The notes beneath the pieces are model-generated. The model saw only the letters and a program-made list of their open reading frames with translations. It did not search any database and was not told the DNA's origin. A DNA stretch of 64,000 nucleotides from Paenibacillus agricola (lineage in GTDB: Bacteria; Bacillota; Bacilli; Paenibacillales; NBRC-103111). The stretch is from positions 62,001 to 126,000 of the forward strand of contig NZ_JAAOIW010000018.1 in NCBI RefSeq assembly GCF_011440305.1. Reading direction: 5' to 3'. Positions 44,060-53,188 of the stretch are shown here, piece after piece (within the stretch, counting starts at the first letter, position 1; each line of letters starts with the position of its first letter). A program made the position numbers and the translations under genes.

Positions 44060-45119
44060 ATCTAAGCTGCGGTATAAGGCAGTGGTATTGGAGTCTGAGT
44101 GTGACATTACGACTCTACCTAGTTATGATATGGTTTTTTTTCTACTTACACCTACAAAGATTGGAAATAAATTTTTTATCGAAGCCATAAAAGAAGTGCT
44201 GAGCATACGTCAAAATAGTAAAACGATTTTTATGGCTATAGATGATTGCTACCGACTGGACGAACAAGAACTTATGAAAGTAACGCTGGAGCTAAAGTCA
44301 TCTATTAAATACCTGATCTCCAATCCGGCAGTATTCATGGTTTCGTCTTATTTTGCGCTACTGCATCTTCAGTATGAGCTTAAACAAGTTACCCTAGAGG
44401 ATATTCAACACAATCGAGAGGTTATGATTCCAAACCAAGCTGATGGGATGATTACAGGACTGCGACTTAAGGTAGAACATATGTCACAGCTGTTGCAACT
44501 CAGCAGAATGGATAAAATTTATCTGCTTATAGAAGAGTTTTCCAAAGGGGTACGGAACACTGGGATCGATACGACCAAACAAAATTGGTTAATTTTAGGT
44601 CCAGATAAAACTGGAAAAAGCTTACTTACCAAGCAACTTCAAGCGAGTATAAAAGCATCGGGTTCTTTTCATTTCGCAGATAAAAGCCCGATTCCAGACG
44701 ATATAGGCAGGTACTATGACGGAATCGTGATCGTACTTGATCTGGATATAAATCGAAGTTTGGCTTATTTGGAACGAATATGCTCCACCTATGTAGGATT
44801 AAACAAAATTATTGTCGTCAATAAAAGTGATGATTTTATGTTCTATAGGTTGAGCCAATCGAAGCTTCAAACAGATATGATGACCAAGCTTCGATTTATA
44901 ACAAGTGATCCCGTCTTCTTCGTATCCGCTTATTACTATGAGCAATACATTAGATTGAGTGCGCAAGAAGTAACCATGGAGGATATCATACAGGATTCAA
45001 AAGTCGTATTCGCGGATCCGCTAAATTTTCCAATCGCTAAGGAAACGCATAGAGCCATTATGCCAGAATTGCTGCTAGTGCATTCAGGATTTAATAACCT
45101 ACTACAAAATTGGGAGTGA
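43992..45119 (+). CDS. Divergent dynamin-like GTPase 2
   Basis: A 375-residue protein; ATG 43992 is chosen because the upstream part of the frame is the shadow of the preceding gene. There are two G-like halves: residues about 1-165 resemble a G domain that lost its P-loop (MVFFLLTPTKIG, VFMVSSYFALL), and about 195-345 has P-loop G203-PDKTGKS-210 and G4 motif N277-KSD-280 but no DTPG. VFFVSAYYYEQYIRLSAQEV parallels VFFVSGYFALIGKQL in GTPase 1. It is likely a regulatory or pseudo-GTPase derived from the dynamin family. Confidence 0.7.
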   Translation: MIQTNSIWVVESKKQLDTLHALKSKLRYKAVVLESECDITTLPSYDMVFFLLTPTKIGNKFFIEAIKEVLSIRQNSKTIFMAIDDCYRLDEQELMKVTLELKSSIKYLISNPAVFMVSSYFALLHLQYELKQVTLEDIQHNREVMIPNQADGMITGLRLKVEHMSQLLQLSRMDKIYLLIEEFSKGVRNTGIDTTKQNWLILGPDKTGKSLLTKQLQASIKASGSFHFADKSPIPDDIGRYYDGIVIVLDLDINRSLAYLERICSTYVGLNKIIVVNKSDDFMFYRLSQSKLQTDMMTKLRFITSDPVFFVSAYYYEQYIRLSAQEVTMEDIIQDSKVVFADPLNFPIAKETHRAIMPELLLVHSGFNNLLQNWE

Positions 45120-45124
45120 CGAGC

Positions 45125-47257
45125 ATGCTGGAAAGATACGCTGAAACGAAAAAGTATTTATTAAATTTAATTAAGGAATTGGAAAAATCAAAGTATGTGG
45201 ATCCATACATTATTGGAAACTCCATGCTATCTGAAGAGGTTATACGCTTGGAAAAAGGGGATTTTAAAATCGCCCTTGTCGCACCCTTCAGTGCCGGGAA
45301 ATCAACCTTTATTAACTCAATCATTGGGAAAGACCTGTTAAGTATGGATATTCGCGCAGAAACGTCGGTGATTACAAAAATCAGCTATTCCAAAGATATT
45401 AAGATTGAGATTACATATCTGCAAAATCCAAAGGTCGATATTCTTGAGACAGATGAGTGTGGAGAACTCCTTACATACCAATCTTGTAAAGAAGTGTTGA
45501 AAAAAATTACAACCGTTAGAGATGAAACGAATGAGGAAAGAATCAAACAGGTTGTTGTTTATTGTCCATTAGATATTTGTAAGGACAATGTGGAAATTAT
45601 CGATACGCCGGGTTTGTTCTCAAGACATGAGAAACACGAGGCTATCACTAACAATATTATCCCTCAAGTTAATGCCGTCATCTTCATGATTGATCCAGAT
45701 AGCGTTGGTGAGGAGCATTTCACCGATAAAATCAGAAATTATGTACAATCTGCAAAGAGCTCTAGCTTGGAGGAGGACGGTCGCCATATTTTCTTCGTAA
45801 TTAATAAAATTGACGTATTTGATGTTGAGGATATTCAAAAGGCCCGTCATGAATTAGAGGAAGTTCTCTCCGGTATTATTACGCGCCCTAACATTCATGA
45901 AGTATCCGCTTATTTCGGGATGAAGGGCAAGCAGCTGCTCACTAAGGATTTGGAGATCGCCGATATTCAAAAGGACAGAAAAATTAAAATTCCTGACCCG
46001 GCAGATCCCGAATACACGATTGCTGGAAAACAAATATTGGAGCAAAATGCGTCTGATATTATCCATTTCAGCAAAATTAAAGAGCTTGAGAAATCATTGG
46101 GAGAATATCTACAGAGCAAAAACAAATATTTGATCACCGACGTTATGTCAACGATTCGGAATATATTATCCGATACGATCAATAAGCTGAAGTTTGAAAT
46201 TAAAGAAATGCAATCCATGATCAAAGAGAATAATACTGTTTATATTGAGAAAATAGATAAACTCCGCGGGGAAATCGATTCCTTAAAAGAAACCACCTTG
46301 AAGAGCATTCAAAGTCTAGTTTCTAAACGAATACTTGGTGGCATTTCTGGACATAGCCTGCAAGACGAAATATCAGATGAAATTGGAGGTCAGTTAGTTG
46401 ACATAACAAAGGATATAGAAAGAGAATTATTCAAGAGATGGTCTAAGGCGAAGCAAAAAATCGACCGATATAACGCAGAGGAGATTGTTCAGTCGGTTAT
46501 TTTGGATGCGGAAGAATATCTTGTGCTGAAGGTAAAGGAGATGGTTAGACAGTCGTTCCTAGCGGTCAAGACAATTATTGCTACCCTCATCGGCGATATC
46601 CAGCAACAGCTTGATAACGTTACTGAGAAATTGGAAGAGGCTGAGATTAAGAATCTTGGCTCTAAGATGAACCGGATCGGTAATTTGAATGTGGATAGCC
46701 TCGTAGGCGCATCAATGAACAAAATCGAGCGGCAATTTTCCGAGATCCTTGTATCTGTTGCGAAGGATTGCCAGGAAAAGGTTCAATCTGCGTATGAATC
46801 TTCAATTTCGATGGAAAAAGTGGGAGGGGCTTGGAACTGGCTCAAGGGACTATTTGGAGCGGAGGATTATGAGGAGAAATTCGATTTATACCGATTTAAA
46901 CGTGAACTTGATGGACTTATCGACGAACTGACTGAAATAATGAAAAATAAATTGAGTGAAAGCGAAGTTTCCATTGCTGAGCCGATTGTTGATATGTCGA
47001 AAGAGATTGCTAAGGACATTAGCTCGGATGTGTCCAAAATCATCACGAACGTCGTGAAGATTAAACAAACTGTATTAGTGAACCTAAAAAAAGAGATGGA
47101 CAAAAATGAAGATGAGAAAGAAGAATCGGTCGCACAAAAGCAAAAAAATATTGTGAAGGTTAGTGAAATCAGTCATCGTTTCGAGAGCAGAGTTAAACAG
47201 TTAGCAGAGGGAGATATGGAGCATGAACTTTCAGTCCAAAGTCCAGTCTATCAATAA
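45125..47257 (+). CDS. Dynamin-like GTPase 3 (full-length)
   Basis: A 710-residue bacterial dynamin-like protein: P-loop A53-PFSAGKST-61, RAETSVITKI switch, D160-TPGL, NKID as G4; then a long helical stalk (about 330-700) with several coiled-coil stretches. A moderately hydrophobic segment, LVGASMNKI and GGAWNWLKGLFG near 560-600, could be the membrane paddle. Start ATG 45125 has GGGAG upstream and follows GTPase 2 by 5 nt. The family remodels or protects membranes; DynA of B. subtilis limits phage-induced lysis. It is the only one of the three with the full stalk. Confidence 0.9.
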   Translation: MLERYAETKKYLLNLIKELEKSKYVDPYIIGNSMLSEEVIRLEKGDFKIALVAPFSAGKSTFINSIIGKDLLSMDIRAETSVITKISYSKDIKIEITYLQNPKVDILETDECGELLTYQSCKEVLKKITTVRDETNEERIKQVVVYCPLDICKDNVEIIDTPGLFSRHEKHEAITNNIIPQVNAVIFMIDPDSVGEEHFTDKIRNYVQSAKSSSLEEDGRHIFFVINKIDVFDVEDIQKARHELEEVLSGIITRPNIHEVSAYFGMKGKQLLTKDLEIADIQKDRKIKIPDPADPEYTIAGKQILEQNASDIIHFSKIKELEKSLGEYLQSKNKYLITDVMSTIRNILSDTINKLKFEIKEMQSMIKENNTVYIEKIDKLRGEIDSLKETTLKSIQSLVSKRILGGISGHSLQDEISDEIGGQLVDITKDIERELFKRWSKAKQKIDRYNAEEIVQSVILDAEEYLVLKVKEMVRQSFLAVKTIIATLIGDIQQQLDNVTEKLEEAEIKNLGSKMNRIGNLNVDSLVGASMNKIERQFSEILVSVAKDCQEKVQSAYESSISMEKVGGAWNWLKGLFGAEDYEEKFDLYRFKRELDGLIDELTEIMKNKLSESEVSIAEPIVDMSKEIAKDISSDVSKIITNVVKIKQTVLVNLKKEMDKNEDEKEESVAQKQKNIVKVSEISHRFESRVKQLAEGDMEHELSVQSPVYQ

Positions 47258-47915
47258 TTATCTTAACAAACTATACAATAAGCTCATTAAGGACGGTACA
47301 ACGATTAACGATTGGTCGACTTTAGGCAAAAGTTATGGCTTAGAGCCAAATAAACTAGCTATTTATGCTTTAGCCATTAAAGAAGAAATTATCAGTGAAT
47401 TAAATGAATTGCCCACTTTTAAAAATTTGGCAGAAGCAGAGCGGCGGCATCTCCTTACTTTGATTGACCAGATTCATCAGATGCTGATCATACCCAAATT
47501 CACTATAACCAAAGAAGAATGTATGGAGGAAGTAATGGTTGAGGTAGGTCATGTGAACCGTTCTGTGCGACCTTCTAAGACGACAATGCCTTATTTGAAC
47601 ATGGGAACACCGACGGGTGCAGTTCTCGGACTCGGACTTGGACTTTTGATTACTAAAAGTGTACCGGTACTTTTGATCGGAAGCATTGGCGTTGCAGTAG
47701 CAGGGTCGGTAATCCGCAAATCGATCAACTCGTCCAGGACGAATACACCCGCTGTAAGAACGATGCGCCAAACACAAACGCCTAAGCGTATGCAAACCAG
47801 AGTAAGCCAACAAAAGGTTGAGGCCGTCATTCTTAGACGAAAGGCTGTCATTGTAACTTTGTTCCGTAAATATATTAAGCAAATGGAAGAAGCGTGCGGA
47901 CCTACTCTAACTTAG
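47223..47915 (+). CDS. Membrane protein with glycine-rich hydrophobic segment
   Basis: A 230-residue protein overlapping the dynamin gene by 35 nt. The N-terminal half is helical and soluble; residues about 125-165 (TGAVLGLGLGLLITKSVPV, LLIGSIGVAVAG) form one hairpin or two short membrane segments with GxxxG-like packing, as in pore-forming or glycine-zipper proteins. The C-terminus is basic (RTMRQTQTPKRMQTR). It could be the membrane effector or the anchor of the operon. Confidence 0.75.
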   Translation: MNFQSKVQSINNYLNKLYNKLIKDGTTINDWSTLGKSYGLEPNKLAIYALAIKEEIISELNELPTFKNLAEAERRHLLTLIDQIHQMLIIPKFTITKEECMEEVMVEVGHVNRSVRPSKTTMPYLNMGTPTGAVLGLGLGLLITKSVPVLLIGSIGVAVAGSVIRKSINSSRTNTPAVRTMRQTQTPKRMQTRVSQQKVEAVILRRKAVIVTLFRKYIKQMEEACGPTLT

Positions 47916-47934
47916 GAAGAGGGTTTCATCGATT

Positions 47935-50730
47935 GTGTTAGAAAATATAGGTAGTTTGAAGCGGCTAGACACATCATTGCAAGAAGCTCGATTGAATCAT
48001 CCAGCAGTGGACATGGAACAATATCGTTTTTTTCACATACATAAAATTTGTATTTCGGATGCTCTTGACAAAGAGGAGCTTCAAAGTTTTGCGAATTATC
48101 GGATAAAACAATTTATTGCGTCATGGTCAAATAACCAGTCTCCCCTTATATTTCGGGTGAAGAGTGACCGCGCCAGTCGGACTATTTCGTTATACATAGG
48201 GGCTAGAAGGACGGACGGACAATCAATTGGGGAACGATTCAGTTCCTATTTTCAAACGGTGGATTTTCAAGAAATTAAGCTTCAGTCACCTACCACTGAG
48301 TTTCGAGAGCAGTTAGTCATTACCGGTATACCTGAAAAGAATGACACAAAATATTTCACCTATATAGAACCCTTCGTTAAAATGATTCATGACAAGGATA
48401 TTATGCTGGAGATTGTGGCGAGAACTGTCCATAAGGCTGCTGTTATTCAGCAATTGCATACCGTAATAGAGCAGCGAACGACAAACTCGAAAAAGCTTAA
48501 AATGAGTCGATCGGAGAGTAAAGCAGAATCCGATACGTATTCTTCGAGCCATGGGGAAACGATGACTGATGCCAGCAATAGTGGCGGTAATTTAGTTGTC
48601 GTCAATTCAGGCAACTCGACAAGTGAAGGAAGAACGAGCTCAAGCTCTGACTCTAAAGGGATAACTGAAACGGTTACAACAAATATTGAGTATTCAGAGT
48701 ATGAAGCCATACAGCTGGATCAGATGCTGGAACTGTATACAGTTAGATTACAGCAAGCTCTATCTTCTGGTTTATGGAAAACATCAATTTCAATCTATGC
48801 AAACGATCGGGCTGATCTTACCGCTATAGGTGAAGTATACAGGTCCACTTACAGTCCAGGAGCAATCGAGCCTTATCAACTGTTTGCATTAAACAAAGCC
48901 TGCGAAACTATAAGCTGGTTGGAGAATGACAGGGACAATCGCACGCTGAATATATTTAGCGAGCATTTTCGTGAGTTTAGCTTTTTATCTGGAGAAGAGC
49001 TATCTTATGTGTGGGATGTTCCGAAAGAGGATTATAACGGTTATGAATTTGTTCAGACACCGCGGTTTAGTCAAAATCCATTAGGTTCTAAAGGGATTCC
49101 CCTTGGGCACATCTATGATGGAGATAAACGGACTTCAACATTATTTCCTCTGGAGCCTAAGCAATTGGTCAAGCATTTGCTTGTAGCAGGTATAACAGGT
49201 AGCGGCAAGACGAATACCATATTTAATCTACTCAAAAACGTGGATGTTCCTTTCTTGATAATCGAACCTGCCAAGAAAGAATATAGAGGCTTAAAACAAT
49301 TATTCCCGGACCTCAGAATATATACTCTCGGAAATGAAAGTGTTTCGCCACTACGAATCAACCCTTTTTATTTCCCGCCGAGTGTAAATATCCAGCAGCA
49401 TATTGACAATCTGAAGGTTATTTTTAATGCTTCTTTTACGATGTATGCTTCGATGCCGAACATTTTGGAGCAATGTATTACAAATGTATATATGAAAAAA
49501 GGATGGAGCTTGACGACATCCCGCAATATTTATCAGAATGATTCACTGCAATATCACAAATATTTTCCTACAATAGGAGATCTATATCACGAAATTGACA
49601 GCTATACGCGGGAGCTTGGATATGCACAGGAGCAAATGCAAAATATTCGTGCAGCACTACTCACACGTATTAAAAGCTTAATGACTGGCGGTAAAGGGCG
49701 GATGCTAGATACGGTAGAGACGATGGATATCCAAGAGCTTTTGCGATATCCAACCGTACTAGAGCTTGAAGCGGTTGCCGATGACGATGAAAAGTCATTG
49801 TTAATCGGACTCATATCCGTATTTATCTATGAATATTTAAAGACAAAGGAACAGGATTTTACAGGCGATTTGAAACATTTGCTCGTTTTTGAAGAGGCCC
49901 ATCGTATTTTTGCCAATGTGAATCAGCAGGGTAGCCAAGAGGATGTAAACATTAAAGGTAAAGCTGTAGAAAGCTTGAGTCATATCTTATCCGAAATCCG
50001 AGCGTACGGAGAAGGCATGATTATTGTGGATCAGGTGCCAACTAAGCTGGCACCTGATGTATTGAAAAATACGAATACAAAGATCATTCATCGTATTGTT
50101 TCTAAAGAGGATTGCGATTACGTAGCTAATTCGCTTGGTCTTGCAGAAGAAAAGGTGTCTTTTATAAGTAGACTTAAGAATGGTTCAGCGCTGGTGTTTA
50201 CTGACGGCATGAATTCACCCGTCCATCTGCAGATCCTGCACGGGAAAGAGTATATCCGGTATGTATCGGATCAAACTGTCAAGGCGTATAGTAAAGATTA
50301 TAATTCTATTTTCTACTATGCCAAAGCGACGCATCCGCTAACGGAAATCATTATACAGAATATGCAAGGGTATTCTGATTTATTGGATGAAGCGCAGCGA
50401 TTTTACAGAACTCTATTAGACGATAAGCTACAAAACCTGCAGCGTAATTATTTCACCTCAAGGGATAAAATCATTCTTTATACTACTGATTATGGCTTTG
50501 ATATGAACATAGATGTAGAGGAATTTGTGTTGTCATTTATAAGAGAAGCGCTCCTGCATAATATCAAAACGAATCATAAGATCACCAAAAAGATTAACAA
50601 ACAAATCTTTATGGAGAGGTATATAGAAGCGTGTCTAGACCTTCTTCCTAAAGAATATGAAGTGCATAAAAAAGAATATCTGTTACTTGAGCTCAATCAA
50701 CTTAAATTAGGTGGTGATAGCGATGTATGA
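47935..50730 (+). CDS. HerA/FtsK-like P-loop ATPase
   Basis: A 931-residue protein starting at GTG 47935. The N-terminal 370 residues contain a Ser/Thr-rich insertion (about 190-245). The HerA-type ATPase covers about 405-790: Walker A G419-ITGSGKT, LIIEPAKKEYRGL, Walker B VFEEAH (E653, E654), and VDQVPTKLAPDVLKNTNTK with the sensor-like region KNGSALVFTDG. The last 130 residues are helical. HerA proteins are hexameric DNA translocases that pair with nucleases (NurA, SIR2, DUF4297). The nuclease-like gene directly downstream, overlapping by 8 nt, is the obvious partner. Confidence 0.88.
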   Translation: MLENIGSLKRLDTSLQEARLNHPAVDMEQYRFFHIHKICISDALDKEELQSFANYRIKQFIASWSNNQSPLIFRVKSDRASRTISLYIGARRTDGQSIGERFSSYFQTVDFQEIKLQSPTTEFREQLVITGIPEKNDTKYFTYIEPFVKMIHDKDIMLEIVARTVHKAAVIQQLHTVIEQRTTNSKKLKMSRSESKAESDTYSSSHGETMTDASNSGGNLVVVNSGNSTSEGRTSSSSDSKGITETVTTNIEYSEYEAIQLDQMLELYTVRLQQALSSGLWKTSISIYANDRADLTAIGEVYRSTYSPGAIEPYQLFALNKACETISWLENDRDNRTLNIFSEHFREFSFLSGEELSYVWDVPKEDYNGYEFVQTPRFSQNPLGSKGIPLGHIYDGDKRTSTLFPLEPKQLVKHLLVAGITGSGKTNTIFNLLKNVDVPFLIIEPAKKEYRGLKQLFPDLRIYTLGNESVSPLRINPFYFPPSVNIQQHIDNLKVIFNASFTMYASMPNILEQCITNVYMKKGWSLTTSRNIYQNDSLQYHKYFPTIGDLYHEIDSYTRELGYAQEQMQNIRAALLTRIKSLMTGGKGRMLDTVETMDIQELLRYPTVLELEAVADDDEKSLLIGLISVFIYEYLKTKEQDFTGDLKHLLVFEEAHRIFANVNQQGSQEDVNIKGKAVESLSHILSEIRAYGEGMIIVDQVPTKLAPDVLKNTNTKIIHRIVSKEDCDYVANSLGLAEEKVSFISRLKNGSALVFTDGMNSPVHLQILHGKEYIRYVSDQTVKAYSKDYNSIFYYAKATHPLTEIIIQNMQGYSDLLDEAQRFYRTLLDDKLQNLQRNYFTSRDKIILYTTDYGFDMNIDVEEFVLSFIREALLHNIKTNHKITKKINKQIFMERYIEACLDLLPKEYEVHKKEYLLLELNQLKLGGDSDV

Positions 50731-51535
50731 GTTTATCATTGAAGGCGTCAAGAAGATTGCGTCAAATGCTGAGGCACTTAAGAGTACCATCGAAACGCAA
50801 AAGCTTGAGCTGCTGGACAACAATGGTTTTGACTTCACGGAATTTCCGGTAGAAGCGGAGCTTGATTATATGCAGGAGCAGACCGTTGCAACTGATCCAC
50901 ATCTCGAAGCAATGAATGACAGGGCCCAATACATGTCTGATGATATTGGACTGTGCGATATAACAAAGGACTTCGGAAATTCTGATTATATAAACGAGAT
51001 TAGAGCTCAGAATATGAAAGTAGATATTGTCATGTCAAGACAAGAGGGAATTTTATCAAATAACCCTTCTGATTTGGAATATCAGCGTGCAGCCGAAACG
51101 TTAAATCGATACAAAGGGACAGTATTAGAATACGAGCTAAAAGATACTCTTGCAAATAAGTTTGAGTCTGTTGATGTGGAGCAGCAGCTCGTACCCACGG
51201 ATTGGGGAGCGACCAAGCCGGATGTAATCCTACGGGGGGCCGTAGAGGATATGAGAATCAGCGACCTTCAAATTGCGCAGGGTGAAGATTTGTATATTGA
51301 AGCCAAGTGCGGTTCTTCAAGCTATATTCGTAATGAAATGGGTCACATTTTAAAGCAGGTGGAAGGCCACGGTGAAAATTCGTTAATTGTAGTGACACGA
51401 GATTACATGGAGCTCAGCCCTGATGTTCGAGGTAGCTTCGAGAAACAGTTGGCAGAAAAGGGAAGCCATCTTTACGTAGCGGATGTGACCTCTACAGAAA
51501 TGAATGTAGGAATAATAAGCAGCCTCAAACTGTAA
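50723..51535 (+). CDS. PD-(D/E)XK nuclease-like protein, partner of HerA ATPase
   Basis: A 270-residue protein from ATG 50723 (GGTGG spaced 7-8 nt). D167 in TKPDVIL and E193-A-K195 in LYIEAKCGSSSYI fit a PD-(D/E)XK core, followed by a helix and SLIVVTRDYMEL. The N-terminal half is helical and acidic. It is encoded directly after HerA with a translational overlap, as NurA is with HerA in archaea. The nuclease assignment rests on motif spacing only. Confidence 0.68.
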   Translation: MYEFIIEGVKKIASNAEALKSTIETQKLELLDNNGFDFTEFPVEAELDYMQEQTVATDPHLEAMNDRAQYMSDDIGLCDITKDFGNSDYINEIRAQNMKVDIVMSRQEGILSNNPSDLEYQRAAETLNRYKGTVLEYELKDTLANKFESVDVEQQLVPTDWGATKPDVILRGAVEDMRISDLQIAQGEDLYIEAKCGSSSYIRNEMGHILKQVEGHGENSLIVVTRDYMELSPDVRGSFEKQLAEKGSHLYVADVTSTEMNVGIISSLKL

Positions 51536-51552
51536 GGAAAGGGTGGATAAAC

Positions 51553-51975
51553 ATGAGACAAACGTATTTCGGAGTGGACTCCGAGCAGTATATCCAACTT
51601 CAGGATGATCTATTTGAATTTAGCAGCCTTACGAAGGATTTATTCAAACCGTCATTAGAAAAGGAGCAAAGAGTTGCTCTATTGAAGGAAAAAGATAGCC
51701 TAAAGGAAATTATTCAATTGAAGCTGTCTGAGACCGGGACAATTCTAGGTTTCTTGAACCAAGAACAGACAGATGAGCTTGAAGCAGCGGCTGATGCTAT
51801 AGACAATAAGGACATACAGTTTTTATTGCGAACAAATGGTATCCCTAAGCAAAGGCTTGAAGATGTAATCGCGGTAGTGATGAACTTTGATGAAAATATT
51901 GCGATGAAAAACCTTGCTTTTTTCTTGGAGAGGGCCAAACAACAGCATTTAAGTGTTATAGTTTGGATCATGTAG
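51553..51975 (+). CDS. Small acidic hypothetical protein (140 aa)
   Basis: A helical acidic protein from ATG 51553, with AAGGAAAGGGTGG upstream. It contains LLKEKDSLKEIIQLKLSETG. No family is recognised. Its stop directly abuts the next gene; it could be an immunity or chaperone-like subunit of the operon. Confidence 0.65.
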   Translation: MRQTYFGVDSEQYIQLQDDLFEFSSLTKDLFKPSLEKEQRVALLKEKDSLKEIIQLKLSETGTILGFLNQEQTDELEAAADAIDNKDIQFLLRTNGIPKQRLEDVIAVVMNFDENIAMKNLAFFLERAKQQHLSVIVWIM

Positions 51976-51984
51976 GTGGTTGTC

Positions 51985-52935
51985 TTGGATTTTTCCCTTA
52001 TAAATAAAAATGTTCTGAATTATTTGGAGAAACAAAAAACAAGCATGCTTACGAATCCACTCAGCATCAATGTGACGATAAAGAAGCTCAACCTCTATAT
52101 TGGTAGCTTTCATAATGAGATGATGGAGTTACTTGAAGCGGAGAATATTTATTTAGGCGTGATAATAGATCAGCATATCCCTAAGCCATCTGTTGAACCT
52201 GTTGATTTAGAGAAGATGGCTGATGCAGATAAAATCAAAAGCAAGCTCCTGTCTCTGTCTAATCAGTTAACTAGCGAGGCTTCTAATAGTAGTAAGAAGC
52301 TAAGATCATTTATGTGGACATTGAGTGATGTTGAGCAATATAGGCATAACGTTAATTACATCATTAGGAAAGAAGTCAATTTTTCTTATGAAGGTACAGA
52401 ATTTCATAAAATATTAGTTGGTATTTATTATCATTTAAGAGAGTGGAATCAGGATAAATCAATAGTCGCTCTAGAGCGTAATTATGAAGGAATTCGAAAT
52501 TCTAAAGTTATTGAAGAACTGAGAGGCAGGGCTGGCTACCATTTGCCGACTATTACCGATGGTATTATCCAGCAGTACCAAAGCTACTTTTTGAAGTGCT
52601 TAAGTGAATATGAAAGGTTATACAATGGAGGCGGAGAAAATGAACCTTTCGAGAAAGCCAGTGAACCTAATAGTTCAACAGAATTAAACCCTGATGCCGA
52701 AGCTCAAGATGTTAGGTTTTTGTTGGAAAATATTATAAATGATGAGCCTATTCAACTTGAAGAAAGATTTGCACAAAAAGATAAAGATATGGATTCGCTC
52801 TTGGTTGTCTACTCCGACGGTGAAAAAATAGAAATCGATTTGCAGCTTATTTCAGAGCAATTTCAAGCTGAGTTGCTCAATATTCTTTATAAAAAGACAA
52901 CATTCAATGAAGCTTGTGAGAAGGAGCAGACTTGA
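51985..52935 (+). CDS. Hypothetical protein, last gene of dynamin/HerA operon (316 aa)
   Basis: A soluble helical protein; TTG 51985 is preferred as start because AGGTGG at 51974-51979 is spaced 5 nt from it, while GTG 51976 overlaps that site. Contains KSKLLSLSNQLTSEASNSS and an acidic C-terminus. No known domain is recognised. A good terminator follows 97 bases later and closes the operon. Confidence 0.65.
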   Translation: MDFSLINKNVLNYLEKQKTSMLTNPLSINVTIKKLNLYIGSFHNEMMELLEAENIYLGVIIDQHIPKPSVEPVDLEKMADADKIKSKLLSLSNQLTSEASNSSKKLRSFMWTLSDVEQYRHNVNYIIRKEVNFSYEGTEFHKILVGIYYHLREWNQDKSIVALERNYEGIRNSKVIEELRGRAGYHLPTITDGIIQQYQSYFLKCLSEYERLYNGGGENEPFEKASEPNSSTELNPDAEAQDVRFLLENIINDEPIQLEERFAQKDKDMDSLLVVYSDGEKIEIDLQLISEQFQAELLNILYKKTTFNEACEKEQT

Positions 52936-53032
52936 ACTGGATAGCTCTTTAAGTCTTAGTGTTCTTCATTAGGTTGTTCTTGATTAATGTATATAAATCA
53001 CGGTTCAGATTAAAAGCAGTAGGAAAATACAC

Positions 53033-53070
53033 AAGCCAAGCCGCTATCTATATAACGGTTTGGCTTTTTT
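53033..53070 (+). terminator. Intrinsic terminator of the dynamin/HerA operon
   Basis: AAGCCAAGCCG (53033-53043) pairs with CGGTTTGGCTT (53056-53066) with one G-T pair and a 12-nt loop, followed by a T-run (53065-53070). Confidence 0.92.
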
Positions 53071-53092
53071 AAAGAACGGAAATTCTATAATA

Positions 53093-53140
53093 CGAACGAA
53101 TATTCCCTGACATCGTGGTGTCCTTGGGCTATGTTAGGAT
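53093..53140 (+). promoter_or_regulatory. Island composite promoter, copy 8 (McrBC-like modules)
   Basis: This copy reads CGAAC-GAAT-ATTCC at 53093-53106, TGACA at 53108-53112, six bases, TGTCC at 53119-53123, eleven bases, and TAGGAT at 53135-53140. The first gene of the module starts 48 bases downstream. Confidence 0.85.
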
Positions 53141-53188
53141 AAGGTATAGAAAACAAGTTGAAGGTAGGCTCGTAAAGGAGTGAATACA

